A stretch of DNA of 64,000 nt from Paraburkholderia graminis C4D1M (GTDB lineage Bacteria; Pseudomonadota; Gammaproteobacteria; Burkholderiales; Burkholderiaceae): the NCBI RefSeq assembly GCF_000172415.1, contig NZ_ABLD01000003.1, positions 124,001 through 188,000 of the forward strand. The letters are read 5' to 3'. Position 1 is the stretch's first letter; the number at the start of each line of letters is the position of its first letter. Below, one piece after another: positions 17,968 through 26,638 of the stretch. Both the position numbers and the translations under genes were made by a program. The notes under the pieces are model-generated. The model was given only the letters and a program-made list of their open reading frames with translations, made no database searches and was not told the origin of the DNA.

Positions 17968-18915
17968 ATGACCGCCCGCCCCCCCACGCCCATCCCCTGC
18001 CTACTCGGCCCGACCGCCTCCGGCAAGACCGCGGCCGCGCTAGCACTGGCCGCCCAGCGCCCGATCGAAATCATCAGCGTCGATTCCGCACTCGTCTATC
18101 GTCAGATGGACATCGGCACCGCGAAGCCGACCGCCGAAGAACGCGCGATCGCGCCGCATCATCTGATCGATATCGTCGACCCCGCCAACGCCTACTCAGC
18201 CGCCGAATTTCGCGCCGACGCGTTGCGCCTCACGGCCGAGATCCACGCGCGCGGCCGGCTGCCGCTGCTGGTGGGCGGAACGATGCTGTACTACAAGGCG
18301 CTCACGCAGGGGCTCAACGACTTGCCCGCCGCCGATCCCAACGTGCGCGCGCAACTGGACGCCGACGCCGCGCGCGACGGCTGGCCGGCGCTGCATGCGC
18401 GCCTCGCCGCCATCGACCCCGCGACAGCCGCGCGCCTCGCACCCAACGACTCGCAGCGCATCCAGCGCGCGCTCGAGGTCTTCATGCTGACCGGCGAGGC
18501 GATGTCGACGCTGCTGGCCGCGCCCGCGCGCACCGACGATGCCGCGGCCGATTGGCGCTTCGTGCCGATCGCGCTCGAGCCTTCCGACCGGAGCGTGCTG
18601 CACGCGCGCATCGAGCGGCGTTTCGACGCGATGCTGGAAAACGGTTTCGTCGACGAAGTGGTGAAGCTGAGGGAACGCGGCGATCTGTCGCCCGAGATGC
18701 CGTCGATGCGTTGCGTCGGCTACCGGCAAGTCTGGGAATATCTGGATGGCGCGGTCGACTATCCGACGATGCGCGACAAAGGCGTGTTCGCGACGCGGCA
18801 ATTGTGCAAGCGGCAGCTCACATGGCTGCGCAGCATGGACGAGCGCGTGGTGGTGGACTGCTGCGATCGAGAAGCAACGGCGCGCGTGCTAGAGGTGATT
18901 GAAGCGTTGACGTAA
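17968..18915 (+). CDS. miaA: tRNA dimethylallyltransferase MiaA
   Basis: A 315-residue protein. P-loop GPTASGKT lies at about residues 14-21, and the catalytic region [19 protein letters not shown] follows; [11 protein letters not shown] and a C-terminal [10 protein letters not shown] are further family motifs. MiaA transfers dimethylallyl to A37 of tRNAs reading UNN codons. The ATG at 17968 gives the normal N-terminus. The frame remains open upstream only because of the periodic tract, which gives an LDA-rich extension I reject. mutL-miaA is a common gene order. Confidence 0.96.
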   Translation: MTARPPTPIPCLLGPTASGKTAAALALAAQRPIEIISVDSALVYRQMDIGTAKPTAEERAIAPHHLIDIVDPANAYSAAEFRADALRLTAEIHARGRLPLLVGGTMLYYKALTQGLNDLPAADPNVRAQLDADAARDGWPALHARLAAIDPATAARLAPNDSQRIQRALEVFMLTGEAMSTLLAAPARTDDAAADWRFVPIALEPSDRSVLHARIERRFDAMLENGFVDEVVKLRERGDLSPEMPSMRCVGYRQVWEYLDGAVDYPTMRDKGVFATRQLCKRQLTWLRSMDERVVVDCCDREATARVLEVIEALT

Positions 18916-18974
18916 AGCGTCAAGCGTAAAGCGCGGGATATGAAGCAACGCCGTGAGGCGCGAAAAGCGTGAAA

Positions 18975-19016
18975 GCAAACCGGCGAAAGCAAACCGGCAA
19001 ACGCAAACCGGCAAAT
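18975..19016. repeat. 14-bp direct repeat, three copies
   Basis: GCAAACCGGC occurs at 18975, 18989 and 19003, a strict 14-bp period with AAAC/GAAA spacers. It lies between miaA and purM, which converge. Confidence 0.7.
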
Positions 19017-19067
19017 CACAGCCCGCGCGGCGCAATCCATCGCAACGCCGCGCGAACCACCGACCTT

Positions 19068-20135
19068 TTAAACCACAACCGTCTGCGCTTCACCCGCAGC
19101 GCTTTCGCGAATCACACCGATCTTCCAGACCTGCTCGCCGGCCGCCGACAACAGACCGATCGCGGCATCCGCGTCCGCAGCGGACACGACGACTGCCATG
19201 CCGATCCCGCAATTGAACACGCGATGCATTTCCGCGTCCGCGACGCCGCCGTGCTTTTGCAGCCACGAGAACAGCGGCGGCAGCGGCCAGCCGCGATGAT
19301 CGAGCTCGGCCGTCAGACCTTCGCGCAAAACGCGCGGAATGTTTTCGACGAGCCCGCCGCCCGTGATGTGCGCCATGCCCTTCACGGCGATCTGCTGCAT
19401 CAGCGCGAGGAGCGGCTTCACGTAGATATGCGTGGGCGCCATCAACGCGTCGGCGAGCGAACGGCCGTCGAAATCCGCGTTCAGATCGGGCTGCGCGCGC
19501 TCGATGATCTTGCGCACGAGCGAAAAACCATTCGAGTGGATGCCGCTCGAAGCGAGGCCCAGCACGACGTCGCCGGGGGCGATCGTGCTGCCGTCGATAA
19601 TCTTGCTCTTTTCGACCGCGCCGACCGCGAAGCCCGCCAGATCGTATTCGCCGTCGGGATACATGCCCGGCATTTCAGCGGTTTCGCCGCCGATCAGCGC
19701 GCAGCCCGCCAGTTCGCAACCATAAGCGATGCCCTTGACCACGGTCGCCGCCGTGCCCACGTCGAGCTTGCCGCACGCGAAGTAGTCGAGGAAAAAGAGC
19801 GGCTCGGCGCCTTGCACGAGAATGTCGTTCACGCTCATCGCGACCAGATCCTGGCCCACGGTGTCGTGCTTGTTCAACTGAAACGCGAGGCGCAGCTTCG
19901 TGCCCACGCCGTCCGTGCCCGACACCAGCACCGGTTCCTTGTACCGCTTCGGCACCTCGAACAGCGCGCCGAATCCGCCGATGCCGCCCAGCACGCCGTC
20001 GCGCATCGTCTTTTTGGCAAAGGGCTTGATTGCGTCGACGAGAGCGTCGCCCGCGTCGATGTCCACGCCGGCGTCCCGATACGACAGACCTTGGGCCGAA
20101 TCAGTGGAATTCGGGGCGGATTTCGGTTGATTCAT
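19068..20135 (-). CDS. purM: phosphoribosylformylglycinamidine cyclo-ligase PurM
   Basis: A 355-residue protein that makes aminoimidazole ribotide in purine synthesis, from FGAM and ATP. Motifs include [34 protein letters not shown] ATP-binding sequence, [11 protein letters not shown] and [13 protein letters not shown]. Length matches the family. It is divergent from the PerM-type gene; the shared 150-bp region holds an overlapping -10 palindrome and a repeat element. Confidence 0.97.
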   Translation of the reverse strand: MNQPKSAPNSTDSAQGLSYRDAGVDIDAGDALVDAIKPFAKKTMRDGVLGGIGGFGALFEVPKRYKEPVLVSGTDGVGTKLRLAFQLNKHDTVGQDLVAMSVNDILVQGAEPLFFLDYFACGKLDVGTAATVVKGIAYGCELAGCALIGGETAEMPGMYPDGEYDLAGFAVGAVEKSKIIDGSTIAPGDVVLGLASSGIHSNGFSLVRKIIERAQPDLNADFDGRSLADALMAPTHIYVKPLLALMQQIAVKGMAHITGGGLVENIPRVLREGLTAELDHRGWPLPPLFSWLQKHGGVADAEMHRVFNCGIGMAVVVSAADADAAIGLLSAAGEQVWKIGVIRESAAGEAQTVVV

Positions 20136-20156
20136 GGGGGGAGCGCTCGAAGGTCG

Positions 20157-20173
20157 GTAAAATGCGATTTTAC
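20157..20173. promoter_or_regulatory. perfect inverted repeat with overlapping divergent -10 boxes
   Basis: GTAAAAT-GCG-ATTTTAC: 7-bp arms around a 3-bp centre. It reads TAAAAT on both strands, so it can serve as -10 for purM (minus) and, less well placed, for the permease gene (plus). It could also be an operator, but it does not resemble the E. coli PurR site. Confidence 0.45.
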
Positions 20174-20185
20174 CCGATGCCGATC

Positions 20186-20224
20186 GAGAGTTGGCGCTTC
20201 AGCGCTTACTCCGGTCCCATAGAG
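20186..20224 (-). repeat. single copy of the GCGCTTCAGCGCTTA dispersed repeat
   Basis: Positions 20188-20220 match, with two mismatches over about 33 bp, the reverse complement of the 48-bp unit repeated at 53850-54021 (GAGTT, then GCGCTTCAGCGCTTA, then TCCGGTCCCAT). It sits between purM and perM and contains a small hairpin GCGCTTCAGCGC. Confidence 0.8.
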
Positions 20225-20285
20225 AGTTGCCGGCCGGCTGGCTGGAATTTGATCATCCGGTTCCGACGACACCAGGGAAACAACT

Positions 20286-21362
20286 TTGCAACAGAATTCC
20301 TCGATACTGACTCCCGTGCAGCGCCGCGCCTTCATCTGGCTCGCCATTGCGCTCGGCGTCGGCATTCTGCTGTGGCTGCTGAGTCCGGTTCTCACGCCCT
20401 TTCTGCTCGGCGCGATTCTCGCCTACATCCTGCAGCCCGGCGTCGCGTGGATGGTGCGCCGGCGCGTGCCGCGCGCACTCGCCGCCTTGCTGATGATGCT
20501 GCTTTTCACGTTGCTGATGACGCTGCTGGTGCTGCTCGTGTTCGCCGTCATCCAGAAGGAAGGGCCGCAGTTGCGGCAGCAGGTGCCGCAGCTTTTCGCG
20601 CATGTGAATGCGTGGCTGCAACCCAAGCTCGCCATGCTCGGCCTCGCCGATTCGCTCGACTTCGCGAGCGTGCGCGACATGGTGATGGGTCAGCTTGAAG
20701 GCAGTGCGCAGACGGTCGCACGGTATGCGTGGACGTCGATCGTGACAAGCGGCAACGTCATGATGACCGTGGTCGGCAATCTCGTGATGGTGCCGCTCGT
20801 GCTGTTCTATCTGCTTTACGACTGGAACCGCATGCTGCTGCGCATGCAGAGCGTGGTGCCGCGGCGCTGGCTCGACAAGACGCTGCAACTTGCGCGCGAC
20901 ATGGATCAGATGCTGTCGCAATACCTGCGCGGCCAGTTGCTCGTGATGGGCGTGCTCGCCGTATTCTACGCGGCCGCGCTCAGCATCGCCGGCTTCGAGA
21001 TTGCGTTGCCCGTGGGCATTTTCACGGGGCTCGCCGTTTTCATTCCGTATATCGGCTTCGCGACCGGTCTTGCGCTTGCGCTGCTCGCGGCGCTGCTGCA
21101 GTTCGGCAACTGGTACGGCTTCGGCGCGGTCGCGCTGATTTACGGCGTCGGGCAGATCGTGGAAAGCTTTTATCTCACGCCGCGTCTCGTCGGCGAGCGA
21201 ATCGGCCTGCATCCGCTCGCGGTTATCTTCGCGCTGCTCGCGTTCGGGCAGTTGTTCGGCTTTTTCGGCGTGCTGCTTGCGCTGCCGGTCAGCGCGATTC
21301 TGTCGGTGGCGATGCGCGAGTTGCGGCAAAGCTATCTGCAAAGCACGCTCTATAACAATTGA
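20286..21362 (+). CDS. AI-2E family transporter / PerM-type permease
   Basis: A 358-residue integral membrane protein with about eight helices. It begins at TTG 20286 (MQQNSSILTPVQRRAF); AGGGAA lies about 9 nt upstream. Family features are the N-terminal pair of helices, a long amphipathic periplasmic-type region (about residues 75-150), and the C-terminal block TGLAVFIPYIGFATGLALAL followed by GVGQIVESFYLTPRLVGERIGLHP. Members include PerM, YhhT and TqsA. Substrate cannot be told from sequence. It lies just upstream of hda, a common arrangement with purM in Burkholderiaceae. Confidence 0.9.
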   Translation: MQQNSSILTPVQRRAFIWLAIALGVGILLWLLSPVLTPFLLGAILAYILQPGVAWMVRRRVPRALAALLMMLLFTLLMTLLVLLVFAVIQKEGPQLRQQVPQLFAHVNAWLQPKLAMLGLADSLDFASVRDMVMGQLEGSAQTVARYAWTSIVTSGNVMMTVVGNLVMVPLVLFYLLYDWNRMLLRMQSVVPRRWLDKTLQLARDMDQMLSQYLRGQLLVMGVLAVFYAAALSIAGFEIALPVGIFTGLAVFIPYIGFATGLALALLAALLQFGNWYGFGAVALIYGVGQIVESFYLTPRLVGERIGLHPLAVIFALLAFGQLFGFFGVLLALPVSAILSVAMRELRQSYLQSTLYNN

Positions 21363-21433
21363 TGTTCTGCTCCGGCGTCCCGGCTCAGCGGGACACTTTG
21401 CGGCTTCAGCCTTACTTTCGGCATTAACCTACT

Positions 21434-22177
21434 GTGCTTCGTCAACTGACGCTCGATCTCGGCACGCCGCCGCCATCGACATTCGACAATTTTTTCGCCG
21501 GCGCGAACGCCGAGCTCGTCACGCGCCTGCGTGAGCTCGATAGCGCGCTCGCCGCCGGGCCGGTCGCCGATCGCACGTTCTACATCTGGGGCGAAGCGGG
21601 CAGCGGCCGCACACATCTGCTGCAAGCACTCGTGCACGAAGCGCCGCGCGGACATGCGCGCTTCGCCGGTCCGCAAAGCAGCCTCGCCGCGTTCAGTTTC
21701 GATCCGCGCGTCGCGCTGTATGCAATCGACGATTGCGACGGCCTCTCCGCCGCGCAGCAGGTCGCCGTGTTCAATCTCTTCAACGAGGTGCGCGCGCATC
21801 CGACCAGCGCGCTCGTCGCCACCGGCAACGCGCCGCCAATCGGCATGACGGTGCGCGAAGATCTGCGCACGCGGCTCGGCTGGGGCCTCGTGTTCCATCT
21901 CGCGCCCTTGCCCGACGAAGGCAAAGCCGCCGTGCTGAAGCACGCGGCCCGCGAGCGCGGCATCATGCTCGCCGACGACGTGCCCGCCTATCTGCTCACG
22001 CACTTTCGCCGCGACATGCCGAGCCTGATGGCGCTCCTCGACGCGCTCGACCGCTTCTCGCTCGAACAGAAGCGCGCGGTCACACTGCCGCTCTTGCGCA
22101 CGATGCTGGCTTCGCCCGGCCAGGACGGCCCCGCCGCGCCGTCCCCCGCTTCAAGTAAAATAGACCCCCATGGCTAA
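21434..22177 (+). CDS. hda: DnaA regulatory inactivator Hda
   Basis: A 247-residue AAA+ protein related to DnaA domain III. The GTG start at 21434 gives MLRQLTLDLG, the N-terminal clamp-binding motif (QLTLDL), which tethers Hda to the DNA polymerase beta clamp. Walker A is IWGEAGSGRTHLLQ, Walker B region LYAIDDCD, and sensor/Arg-finger region VREDLRTRLGWGL. It stimulates ATP hydrolysis by DnaA to prevent re-initiation. Its end overlaps the next gene by 8 bp. The frame's last residues (SSKIDPHG) overlap a TAAAAT box that may drive the HAD gene. Confidence 0.93.
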   Translation: MLRQLTLDLGTPPPSTFDNFFAGANAELVTRLRELDSALAAGPVADRTFYIWGEAGSGRTHLLQALVHEAPRGHARFAGPQSSLAAFSFDPRVALYAIDDCDGLSAAQQVAVFNLFNEVRAHPTSALVATGNAPPIGMTVREDLRTRLGWGLVFHLAPLPDEGKAAVLKHAARERGIMLADDVPAYLLTHFRRDMPSLMALLDALDRFSLEQKRAVTLPLLRTMLASPGQDGPAAPSPASSKIDPHG

Positions 22178-22856
22178 TCTCGCACTCTTCGACCTCGATC
22201 ACACGCTCATTCCCACCGACAGCGACCACGAATGGGGCCGCTTCATGGTGAAACACGGCATGGTCGACGCCGAAAACTTCGCCCGTGACAACGACCGCTT
22301 TTACGCCGACTACAAGGCCGGCAAGCTCGACATTCACGCCTATCTGATCGCCATGCTCACGCCGCTCGCCAAGTACACGCGGGCGCAGCTCGCGGACTTT
22401 CACGCGCAGTACATGCATGAAGTGATCACGCCGGCCATCCTTCCGGCGGCGGTCGAACTGGTCAAGCGGCACCGCGAAGCGGGCGACCTGTGCTGCGTGG
22501 TCACCGCCACCAACGAATTCATCACCCGGCCCATCGCGAGCGCGTTCGGCGTCGACACGCTGATCGCCTGCGAAGCGGAAACCGTCGACGGCCAGCCGCA
22601 TTCGGCCTACACGGGCCGCCCCACCGGCACGCCGAGCTACAAGGAAGGCAAGATCGTGCGCACCGAGGCATGGCTCGCATCGCTCGGCAAAAGCTGGAGC
22701 GACTTCGAGCACAGCTATTTCTACAGCGATTCGCACAACGACATTCCGCTGCTCGAAAAGGTCACCGACCCAATCGCGACCAATCCGGACGACACATTGC
22801 GTGCTCATGCACAAGCCAAGGGCTGGCGCATCCTCGAACTCTTTCAACCCCAGTGA
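22170..22856 (+). CDS. HAD-IB family phosphatase (SerB-like)
   Basis: A 228-residue hydrolase. Motif I is LFDLDHTLIPTDS with the nucleophile Asp near residue 8, motif II VVTATNEFIT, and motif III/IV YSDSHNDIPLLE. Insertion of a helical cap after motif I is typical of subclass IB (phosphoserine phosphatase-like, CicA-like). Substrate unknown; histidinol-phosphate or phosphoserine are both possible. It overlaps hda at its start and pcnB at its end (GTGA), so it is translated within this operon. Confidence 0.85.
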   Translation: MANLALFDLDHTLIPTDSDHEWGRFMVKHGMVDAENFARDNDRFYADYKAGKLDIHAYLIAMLTPLAKYTRAQLADFHAQYMHEVITPAILPAAVELVKRHREAGDLCCVVTATNEFITRPIASAFGVDTLIACEAETVDGQPHSAYTGRPTGTPSYKEGKIVRTEAWLASLGKSWSDFEHSYFYSDSHNDIPLLEKVTDPIATNPDDTLRAHAQAKGWRILELFQPQ

Positions 22857-24454
22857 TCAAAAAACTCATTCGCAAGCTATTCGGCCAGGACACAGCATCC
22901 GCCGACGACACGCTGCCGGCTGAAGCCGACGCAGACGAAACCGGCAGCGCACCGGCACACCATGCACAAGGCGCCGCGGGCGCGGGCCGCGCGCGCCGCA
23001 AGCCGGCTCGCGGCGGCGCGTCCACCAAACCACAGGTGCCGGACCCCGACGTGCCGGTCATCATTCCGCACGACGTGCACGGCATCGACCCCACGCTGAT
23101 CTCGCGCAACGCGATTCGCGTGACCGAAGGGCTGCAGCAGGCGGGGCACCGGGCGTTTATCGTCGGCGGCGCGGTGCGCGATCTGCTGCTCGGCATCAAG
23201 CCGAAAGATTTCGACGTCGCGACCGACGCCACGCCCGAGCAGGTGCAGAAGCTGTTTCGCCGTGCGCGCATCATCGGCCGCCGGTTTCAGATCGTGCATG
23301 TGCAGTTCGGCCAGGAAATCATCGAAACGTCGACGTTCCGCGCGCTGGTCGATCCGCCCGCCGCTGACGCTGCGCCGCCGCGGCGCCTGAAGCGCGACGA
23401 GCTCGATCGCCGCACGCACGCGGTGGACGCGAGCGGCCGCGTGCTGCGCGACAACGTGTGGGGCGAGCAGCACGAAGACGCCACGCGCCGCGACTTCACG
23501 ATCAACGCGATGTACTACGATCCGGCCACGGAGACCGTGCTGGATTATCACAACGGCATGGCCGACGTGCGCGCGCGTCTGTTGCGCATGATCGGCGATC
23601 CGGCCACGCGTTATCGCGAAGATCCGGTGCGCATGCTGCGCGTCGTGCGTTTCGCGGCCAAGCTCGACTTCGAGATCGAAGACGCGACGCGCGACCCGAT
23701 CGCGAAAATGGCCGATCTGATCAACAACGTGCCGGCCGCGCGTCTCTTCGACGAGATGCTGAAGCTCATGCTGTCCGGTCACGCGCTTGCCTGTCTGAAG
23801 CGCTTGCGCCAGGAAGGTCTGCATCACGGACTGTTGCCCTTGCTCGACGTCGTGCTTGAGCAGCCCACGGGCGAAAAATTCATCACGCTCGCGCTCAACA
23901 ATACCGACGCACGCGTGCGCGCCGGCAAACCGGTGTCGCCGGGTTTTCTGTTTGCAACACTTTTGTGGCACGACGTGCAGCAGCGCTGGCAGAAATTCGA
24001 AGCGAACGGCGAGTATCCGGTGCCCGCGCTGCATCGCGCGATGGACGAAGTGCTCGACATGCAGACCGAGAAACTCGCTATCCACAAGCGTTTTTCGTCC
24101 GATATGCGCGAGATCTGGGGCTTGCAGCTGCGCCTCGAAAAACGTTCGGGAAGAAGCGCGCTGAAGCTGCTGGAACACCAAAGATTTAGAGCGGGGTATG
24201 ATTTCCTCCTGTTGCGCTGCGAATCGGGCGAACTCGACGAGTCGGTCGGAGCGTGGTGGACGGAGTTCATCGAAGGAGACATCGCGGCGCGTGAGGCATT
24301 GCTCACGCAAGGCGGGAAGGACCGAAGCCCCAGAAAACGACGGCGGCGCGGCGGTGGCGCCAGAAACCGCAAACCGGGCGACGGAATGGAGGGCGGCACG
24401 CCAGCCGAACGCACAGACGCCGAAGCGGGCCACGACAGCCCGCACGAAGACTGA
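22853..24454 (+). CDS. pcnB: poly(A) polymerase PcnB
   Basis: A 533-residue class II nucleotidyltransferase. The GTG start at 22853 overlaps the previous stop (GTGA) and begins MIKKLIRKLF. An Ala/Lys/Arg-rich low-complexity stretch fills residues 15-65. The catalytic motif is IVGGAVRDLLLG with KDFDVATDATP (GG and DxD metal ligands), then RRDFTINAMYYDP and the RNA-binding motif RMLRVVRFAAKL. The C-terminus is very basic (PRKRRRRGGGARNRK), typical of PcnB. It adds 3' poly(A) tails that promote RNA decay. Confidence 0.94.
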   Translation: MIKKLIRKLFGQDTASADDTLPAEADADETGSAPAHHAQGAAGAGRARRKPARGGASTKPQVPDPDVPVIIPHDVHGIDPTLISRNAIRVTEGLQQAGHRAFIVGGAVRDLLLGIKPKDFDVATDATPEQVQKLFRRARIIGRRFQIVHVQFGQEIIETSTFRALVDPPAADAAPPRRLKRDELDRRTHAVDASGRVLRDNVWGEQHEDATRRDFTINAMYYDPATETVLDYHNGMADVRARLLRMIGDPATRYREDPVRMLRVVRFAAKLDFEIEDATRDPIAKMADLINNVPAARLFDEMLKLMLSGHALACLKRLRQEGLHHGLLPLLDVVLEQPTGEKFITLALNNTDARVRAGKPVSPGFLFATLLWHDVQQRWQKFEANGEYPVPALHRAMDEVLDMQTEKLAIHKRFSSDMREIWGLQLRLEKRSGRSALKLLEHQRFRAGYDFLLLRCESGELDESVGAWWTEFIEGDIAAREALLTQGGKDRSPRKRRRRGGGARNRKPGDGMEGGTPAERTDAEAGHDSPHED

Positions 24455-24532
24455 AGCAGCGTTCGTTAACGCAGCGCTGGTTCATGCAGCGTCGGCTGAA
24501 GCCGTCGAACGATAGTTGCAGGAAGTTATGCC

Positions 24533-25066
24533 ATGACGGTTGCTTATCTCGGCCTCGGCGCGAATCTCGGGGACGCGCGCCAGACCCTGAAAGACGCGGT
24601 GGTGTGCCTCGCACAACAGCACACCATCACCGTGCTCGCCAAGTCGAGCCTGTATCGCACTGCCCCGATCGACGCGGGCGGTGACGACTATTTCAACTGT
24701 GTCGTGAAGATCGACACGACGCTCCCCGTGCGGCATCTGCTTGCGCTGTGCCACAAGATCGAGCATCAGTTCGGGCGTGAACGGCCCTTTCGCAATGCAC
24801 CGCGCACGCTCGATCTGGACATCCTGCTCTTCGGCGATCAATCCATCGACGAAGCCGATCTGATCGTTCCGCATCCCCGTCTTGTCGAACGCGCGTTTGC
24901 GCTGGTTCCGCTCGTCGAGATCGACGCCGCGCTGATCATTCCGCGGCATGGCCGCGCTGACGCGCTGCTCGACGGCGTACGCGAACAACGCATCGAGAAG
25001 GTCAAAGGGCCGTGCCAGTGCCCGACGCTCAACGCCCTCAACGCCGGCAAAGGCCGCTGCGAATGA
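24533..25066 (+). CDS. folK: 2-amino-4-hydroxy-6-hydroxymethyldihydropteridine pyrophosphokinase FolK
   Basis: A 177-residue HPPK of the folate pathway, transferring pyrophosphate from ATP to hydroxymethyldihydropterin. Motifs are YLGLGANLGD at the N-terminus, SSLYRTAPI, and the catalytic FGRERPFRNAPRTLDLDILLFG with both metal-binding Asp residues, then VPHPRLVERAFALVPL. A GGAAG ribosome site precedes the ATG at 24533. The stop overlaps the next start (ATGA). pcnB-folK-dNK-panB is a coherent operon. Confidence 0.96.
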   Translation: MTVAYLGLGANLGDARQTLKDAVVCLAQQHTITVLAKSSLYRTAPIDAGGDDYFNCVVKIDTTLPVRHLLALCHKIEHQFGRERPFRNAPRTLDLDILLFGDQSIDEADLIVPHPRLVERAFALVPLVEIDAALIIPRHGRADALLDGVREQRIEKVKGPCQCPTLNALNAGKGRCE

Positions 25067-25743
25067 ATTCACCGCCACTCACCGTCACCGCGCCGCAATT
25101 GCGGCCTCCGTTCGGCTATCTTGCGATCGAAGGGCCGATCGGCGTCGGCAAGACATCGCTCGCGCGGCGTCTCGCGCAACGCTGGTCGATGCAGGAATTG
25201 TTCGAGCGGCCCGAAGAGAATCCCTTCCTCGAACGCTTTTATCGCGACACCACGCGTTATGCGTTGCCCGCGCAATTGCATTTCGCGTTGCAACGCGCGC
25301 AGCAGGCGCAGGACGTGAACGCGGTGCAACTGGCCGGCACGCCGCTCATCGCCGATTTCATGACGCAGAAGAACGACATCTTCGCGCGTCTCACGCTGCA
25401 GGAAGACGAGTGGCATTTGTACCGCGCGCTCGCCGCGCGCCTCGAAGTGAGCGCGCCGGCGCCGGACTTCGTCGTGTATTTGCAGGCGAGTCCCGAGGTG
25501 CTGTTCTCGCGCATTCAGAAGCGCGCGGTGCCTATGGAATTGCAGATTTCCGACGCCTATCTGCATGCGCTCTGCGACGCGTATAACGAGTTCTTCTATC
25601 ACTACGACCGCACGCCGGTGCTGACGGTCAACGCCGAACATCTGAATCCGCTCGACTCCGACGCGGACCTTGCGCTGCTCGCCGAACGCATCGAAACCAT
25701 GCGCGGCCGCAAGGAATTCTTTGTCAAAGGCACGTCGCTTTAA
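25063..25743 (+). CDS. deoxynucleoside kinase family protein
   Basis: A 226-residue P-loop kinase: YLAIEGPIGVGKTSLARRL (about residues 18-36), then ENPFLERFY, a FALQRAQQ helix and the LQASPEVLFSRIQKR LID-like region. This matches the deoxynucleoside kinase (dNK/dGK/dCK) family, which phosphorylates salvage deoxynucleosides. The ATG at 25063 overlaps the folK stop. The substrate cannot be assigned. A deoxyadenosine/deoxyguanosine kinase is the usual annotation. Confidence 0.85.
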   Translation: MNSPPLTVTAPQLRPPFGYLAIEGPIGVGKTSLARRLAQRWSMQELFERPEENPFLERFYRDTTRYALPAQLHFALQRAQQAQDVNAVQLAGTPLIADFMTQKNDIFARLTLQEDEWHLYRALAARLEVSAPAPDFVVYLQASPEVLFSRIQKRAVPMELQISDAYLHALCDAYNEFFYHYDRTPVLTVNAEHLNPLDSDADLALLAERIETMRGRKEFFVKGTSL

Positions 25744-25776
25744 GCGGCGCGCGCCCCTCTTTCAACGGATCGACCC

Positions 25777-26592
25777 ATGACCTATTTGCAGGAAGCGAGC
25801 CGGAACGCGATCACCGTGCCGAAACTGCAGGCAATGCGCGATGCGGGCGAGAAAATCGCCATGCTCACCTGTTACGACGCGAGCTTTGCGGCGCTGCTCG
25901 ATCGCGCGGGCGTCGACGTTCTGCTGATCGGCGATTCGCTCGGCAACGTGCTGCAAGGGCAGACCACGACGCTGCCGGTGTCGCTCGCCGATATTGCGTA
26001 TCACACGGCCAGTGTGGCGCGTGCGCGGCCGTCGGCGTTGATCGTCGCCGACTTGCCGTTCGGCACTTACGGCACGGCGGAACAAGCGTATCGAAGCTCC
26101 GTCGAACTGATGCGCGGCGGCGCGCAGATGGTGAAGCTGGAAGGCGGCGAGTGGCTTGCCGACACGGTGCGCTTTCTGGTCGAGCGCTCGATTCCGGTGT
26201 GCGCGCATGTTGGACTGACGCCGCAGTCGGTGCATGCGTTCGGCGGCTTCAAGGTGCAAGGCAAGACCGAGGAAGGCGCGAACCAGTTGCTGCGCGATTC
26301 ACTCGCGATGCAAGCGGCGGGCGCGCAGCTCATCGTGATGGAAGCCATTCCGACGCTGCTCGCGAGCGAAGTCACGAAGCAGTTGCGTATTCCGACGATC
26401 GGCATTGGCGCCGGGTTCGATTGCTCAGGTCAGGTGCTGGTGTTGCATGACATGCTGGGGATTTTTCCCGGCAAGCGCCCGCGCTTCGTGAAGGATTTCA
26501 TGCAGGGCCAGCCGAGTATTCTCGCGGCGGTTGAAGCCTATGTGCGTGCGGTGAAGGATGGGGCGTTTCCTGGGCCTGAGCATACGTTTTGA
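25777..26592 (+). CDS. panB: 3-methyl-2-oxobutanoate hydroxymethyltransferase PanB
   Basis: A 271-residue TIM-barrel enzyme of pantothenate synthesis, using 5,10-methylene-THF to make ketopantoate. Motifs are [32 protein letters not shown] (metal ligand Asp), [35 protein letters not shown] and the catalytic Glu region IVMEAIP. Length is typical. It is last in the pcnB-folK-dNK operon, converging on pabBC. Confidence 0.97.
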   Translation: MTYLQEASRNAITVPKLQAMRDAGEKIAMLTCYDASFAALLDRAGVDVLLIGDSLGNVLQGQTTTLPVSLADIAYHTASVARARPSALIVADLPFGTYGTAEQAYRSSVELMRGGAQMVKLEGGEWLADTVRFLVERSIPVCAHVGLTPQSVHAFGGFKVQGKTEEGANQLLRDSLAMQAAGAQLIVMEAIPTLLASEVTKQLRIPTIGIGAGFDCSGQVLVLHDMLGIFPGKRPRFVKDFMQGQPSILAAVEAYVRAVKDGAFPGPEHTF

Positions 26593-26638
26593 GGGTTTGG
26601 GTGGCGGTGCGGGCTGGCGCTTGGCCCTTCGCACCACT

